Assembly: GCA_017548225.1 (NCBI GenBank)
Contig: JAFYMV010000199.1
Coordinates: forward strand, 1-5,991
Source: Bacteroidaceae bacterium
Lineage (GTDB): Bacteria; Bacteroidota; Bacteroidia; Bacteroidales; Bacteroidaceae
DNA: 5,991 nucleotides
Reading direction: 5' to 3'
The notes below the pieces were generated by a model. That model was not told where the DNA came from and did not search any database. It saw only the letters and a list, made by a program, of their open reading frames with translations. Positions 5,594 through 5,991 of the stretch are shown in pieces. The position numbers and the translations under genes are program-made. Each line of letters begins with the position of its first letter. Position 1 is the stretch's first letter.

Positions 5594-5620
5594 AGTTTTT
5601 TAGTTACTGACTTCTTTAGC

Positions 5621-5991
5621 TTATTTCAAGATATGTATTGCTAACATTCTTTGCAATGATTTGACATCTACATTGCGCTTAAATTCTTTTTTTAAGGGCT
5701 CATGCATTCCCTTAATCCATAACTTCATTTCGCAATCATCATCAAAAGTCCCTCCGGTTTCTACACTAAATTGGTCGATTGAATGATAAGGAATAGAACG
5801 ATATTCTCTTTTACTGCCTGTCACTCCTTGAACATCCAACATTATTAGGCGCTTATTTGTGAAAACCCACTTATCGCGAAATATGCGGAATGCCGTTTCT
5901 ATTTCTTCACCGTTAATGAGAATCTCTCCAAATTCTTTTCTTAATTCCTCAATGTCTACTTCTGTAGCATTGCCAAATAAATTGTTAAGTA
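5621..5991 (-). CDS. Bacterial PH-domain protein (5' end beyond the window)
   Basis: The minus-strand frame is open to the window edge and encodes 122 visible residues. Probably fewer than ten N-terminal residues are missing, since relatives begin with a short MGLL...-like stretch just before the visible LNNLFGNATEVDIEEL. An internal ATG at 5842 is not the start, because clear family sequence lies upstream of it: FGEILINGEEIETAFRIFRDKWVFTNKRLIMLDVQ in two adjoining segments. Further landmarks are GVTGSKREYRSIPYHSIDQFSVETGG, FDDDCEMKLWI and a C-terminal helix (VDVKSLQRMLAIHILK). This matches the short bacterial pleckstrin-homology-like family (DUF1696/bPH type) that forms ring-like oligomers in solved structures; its cellular role is largely unknown. 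No signal peptide is visible, so it should be cytoplasmic. The downstream lipoprotein gene is 27 bp away. Confidence 0.85.
   Translation of the reverse strand, partial: LNNLFGNATEVDIEELRKEFGEILINGEEIETAFRIFRDKWVFTNKRLIMLDVQGVTGSKREYRSIPYHSIDQFSVETGGTFDDDCEMKLWIKGMHEPLKKEFKRNVDVKSLQRMLAIHILK

Noticed and set aside
5340..5603. An 87-codon + strand frame opposite the lipoprotein gene
   Set aside because: The minus-strand frame has a complete lipoprotein signal peptide and lipobox; the + frame is Ser-rich because it is antisense to it.

Overview
The window looks like a chromosomal segment from a Bacteroidales bacterium (Bacteroides, Prevotella or Muribaculaceae type; I cannot fix the genus). Four things suggest this. 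The order bamA - ompH - ompH - murI is familiar from that group. Starts lack Shine-Dalgarno sequences and follow A/T-rich leaders. The -7 boxes have the Bacteroidetes form TAnnTTTG. The short PH-domain protein at the right edge is a type common in Bacteroides.

Left part (1-2855, + strand): an outer-membrane biogenesis cluster. It opens with the C-terminal beta-barrel of BamA (5' end outside the window), carrying an unusual Tyr/Asn-rich loop. Three tandem, diverged OmpH/Skp-type periplasmic chaperones follow; the second and third overlap by one base. A strong hairpin with a T tract closes the unit. The chaperones would carry unfolded outer-membrane proteins across the periplasm to the BamA machine encoded just upstream.

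Middle part (2856-4985, + strand): a second unit with its own TAnnTTTG box and a perfect 14-bp palindrome where the -33 element would lie. It encodes glutamate racemase MurI (D-glutamate for peptidoglycan) and, 26 bp later, a 375-residue protein whose C-terminal domain resembles the chorismatase (FkbO/Hyg5/XanB2) branch of the RidA superfamily. The true reaction of the latter is unknown.

Right part (4986-5991): 308 bp without an intact gene, holding a long bidirectional terminator-like hairpin, a second hairpin, and a short minus-strand reading frame that looks like the 3' end of a lost gene with its terminator. Beyond it the DNA becomes visibly more A/T-rich and carries two minus-strand genes: a small lipoprotein and a PH-domain protein cut by the window end. 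The layout suggests a recombination or insertion junction near 5255-5300.

No RNA genes, CRISPR arrays or intact mobile elements were found. The least explained items are the chorismatase-like gene beside murI, the triplicated chaperones, and the orphan gene tail at the junction.
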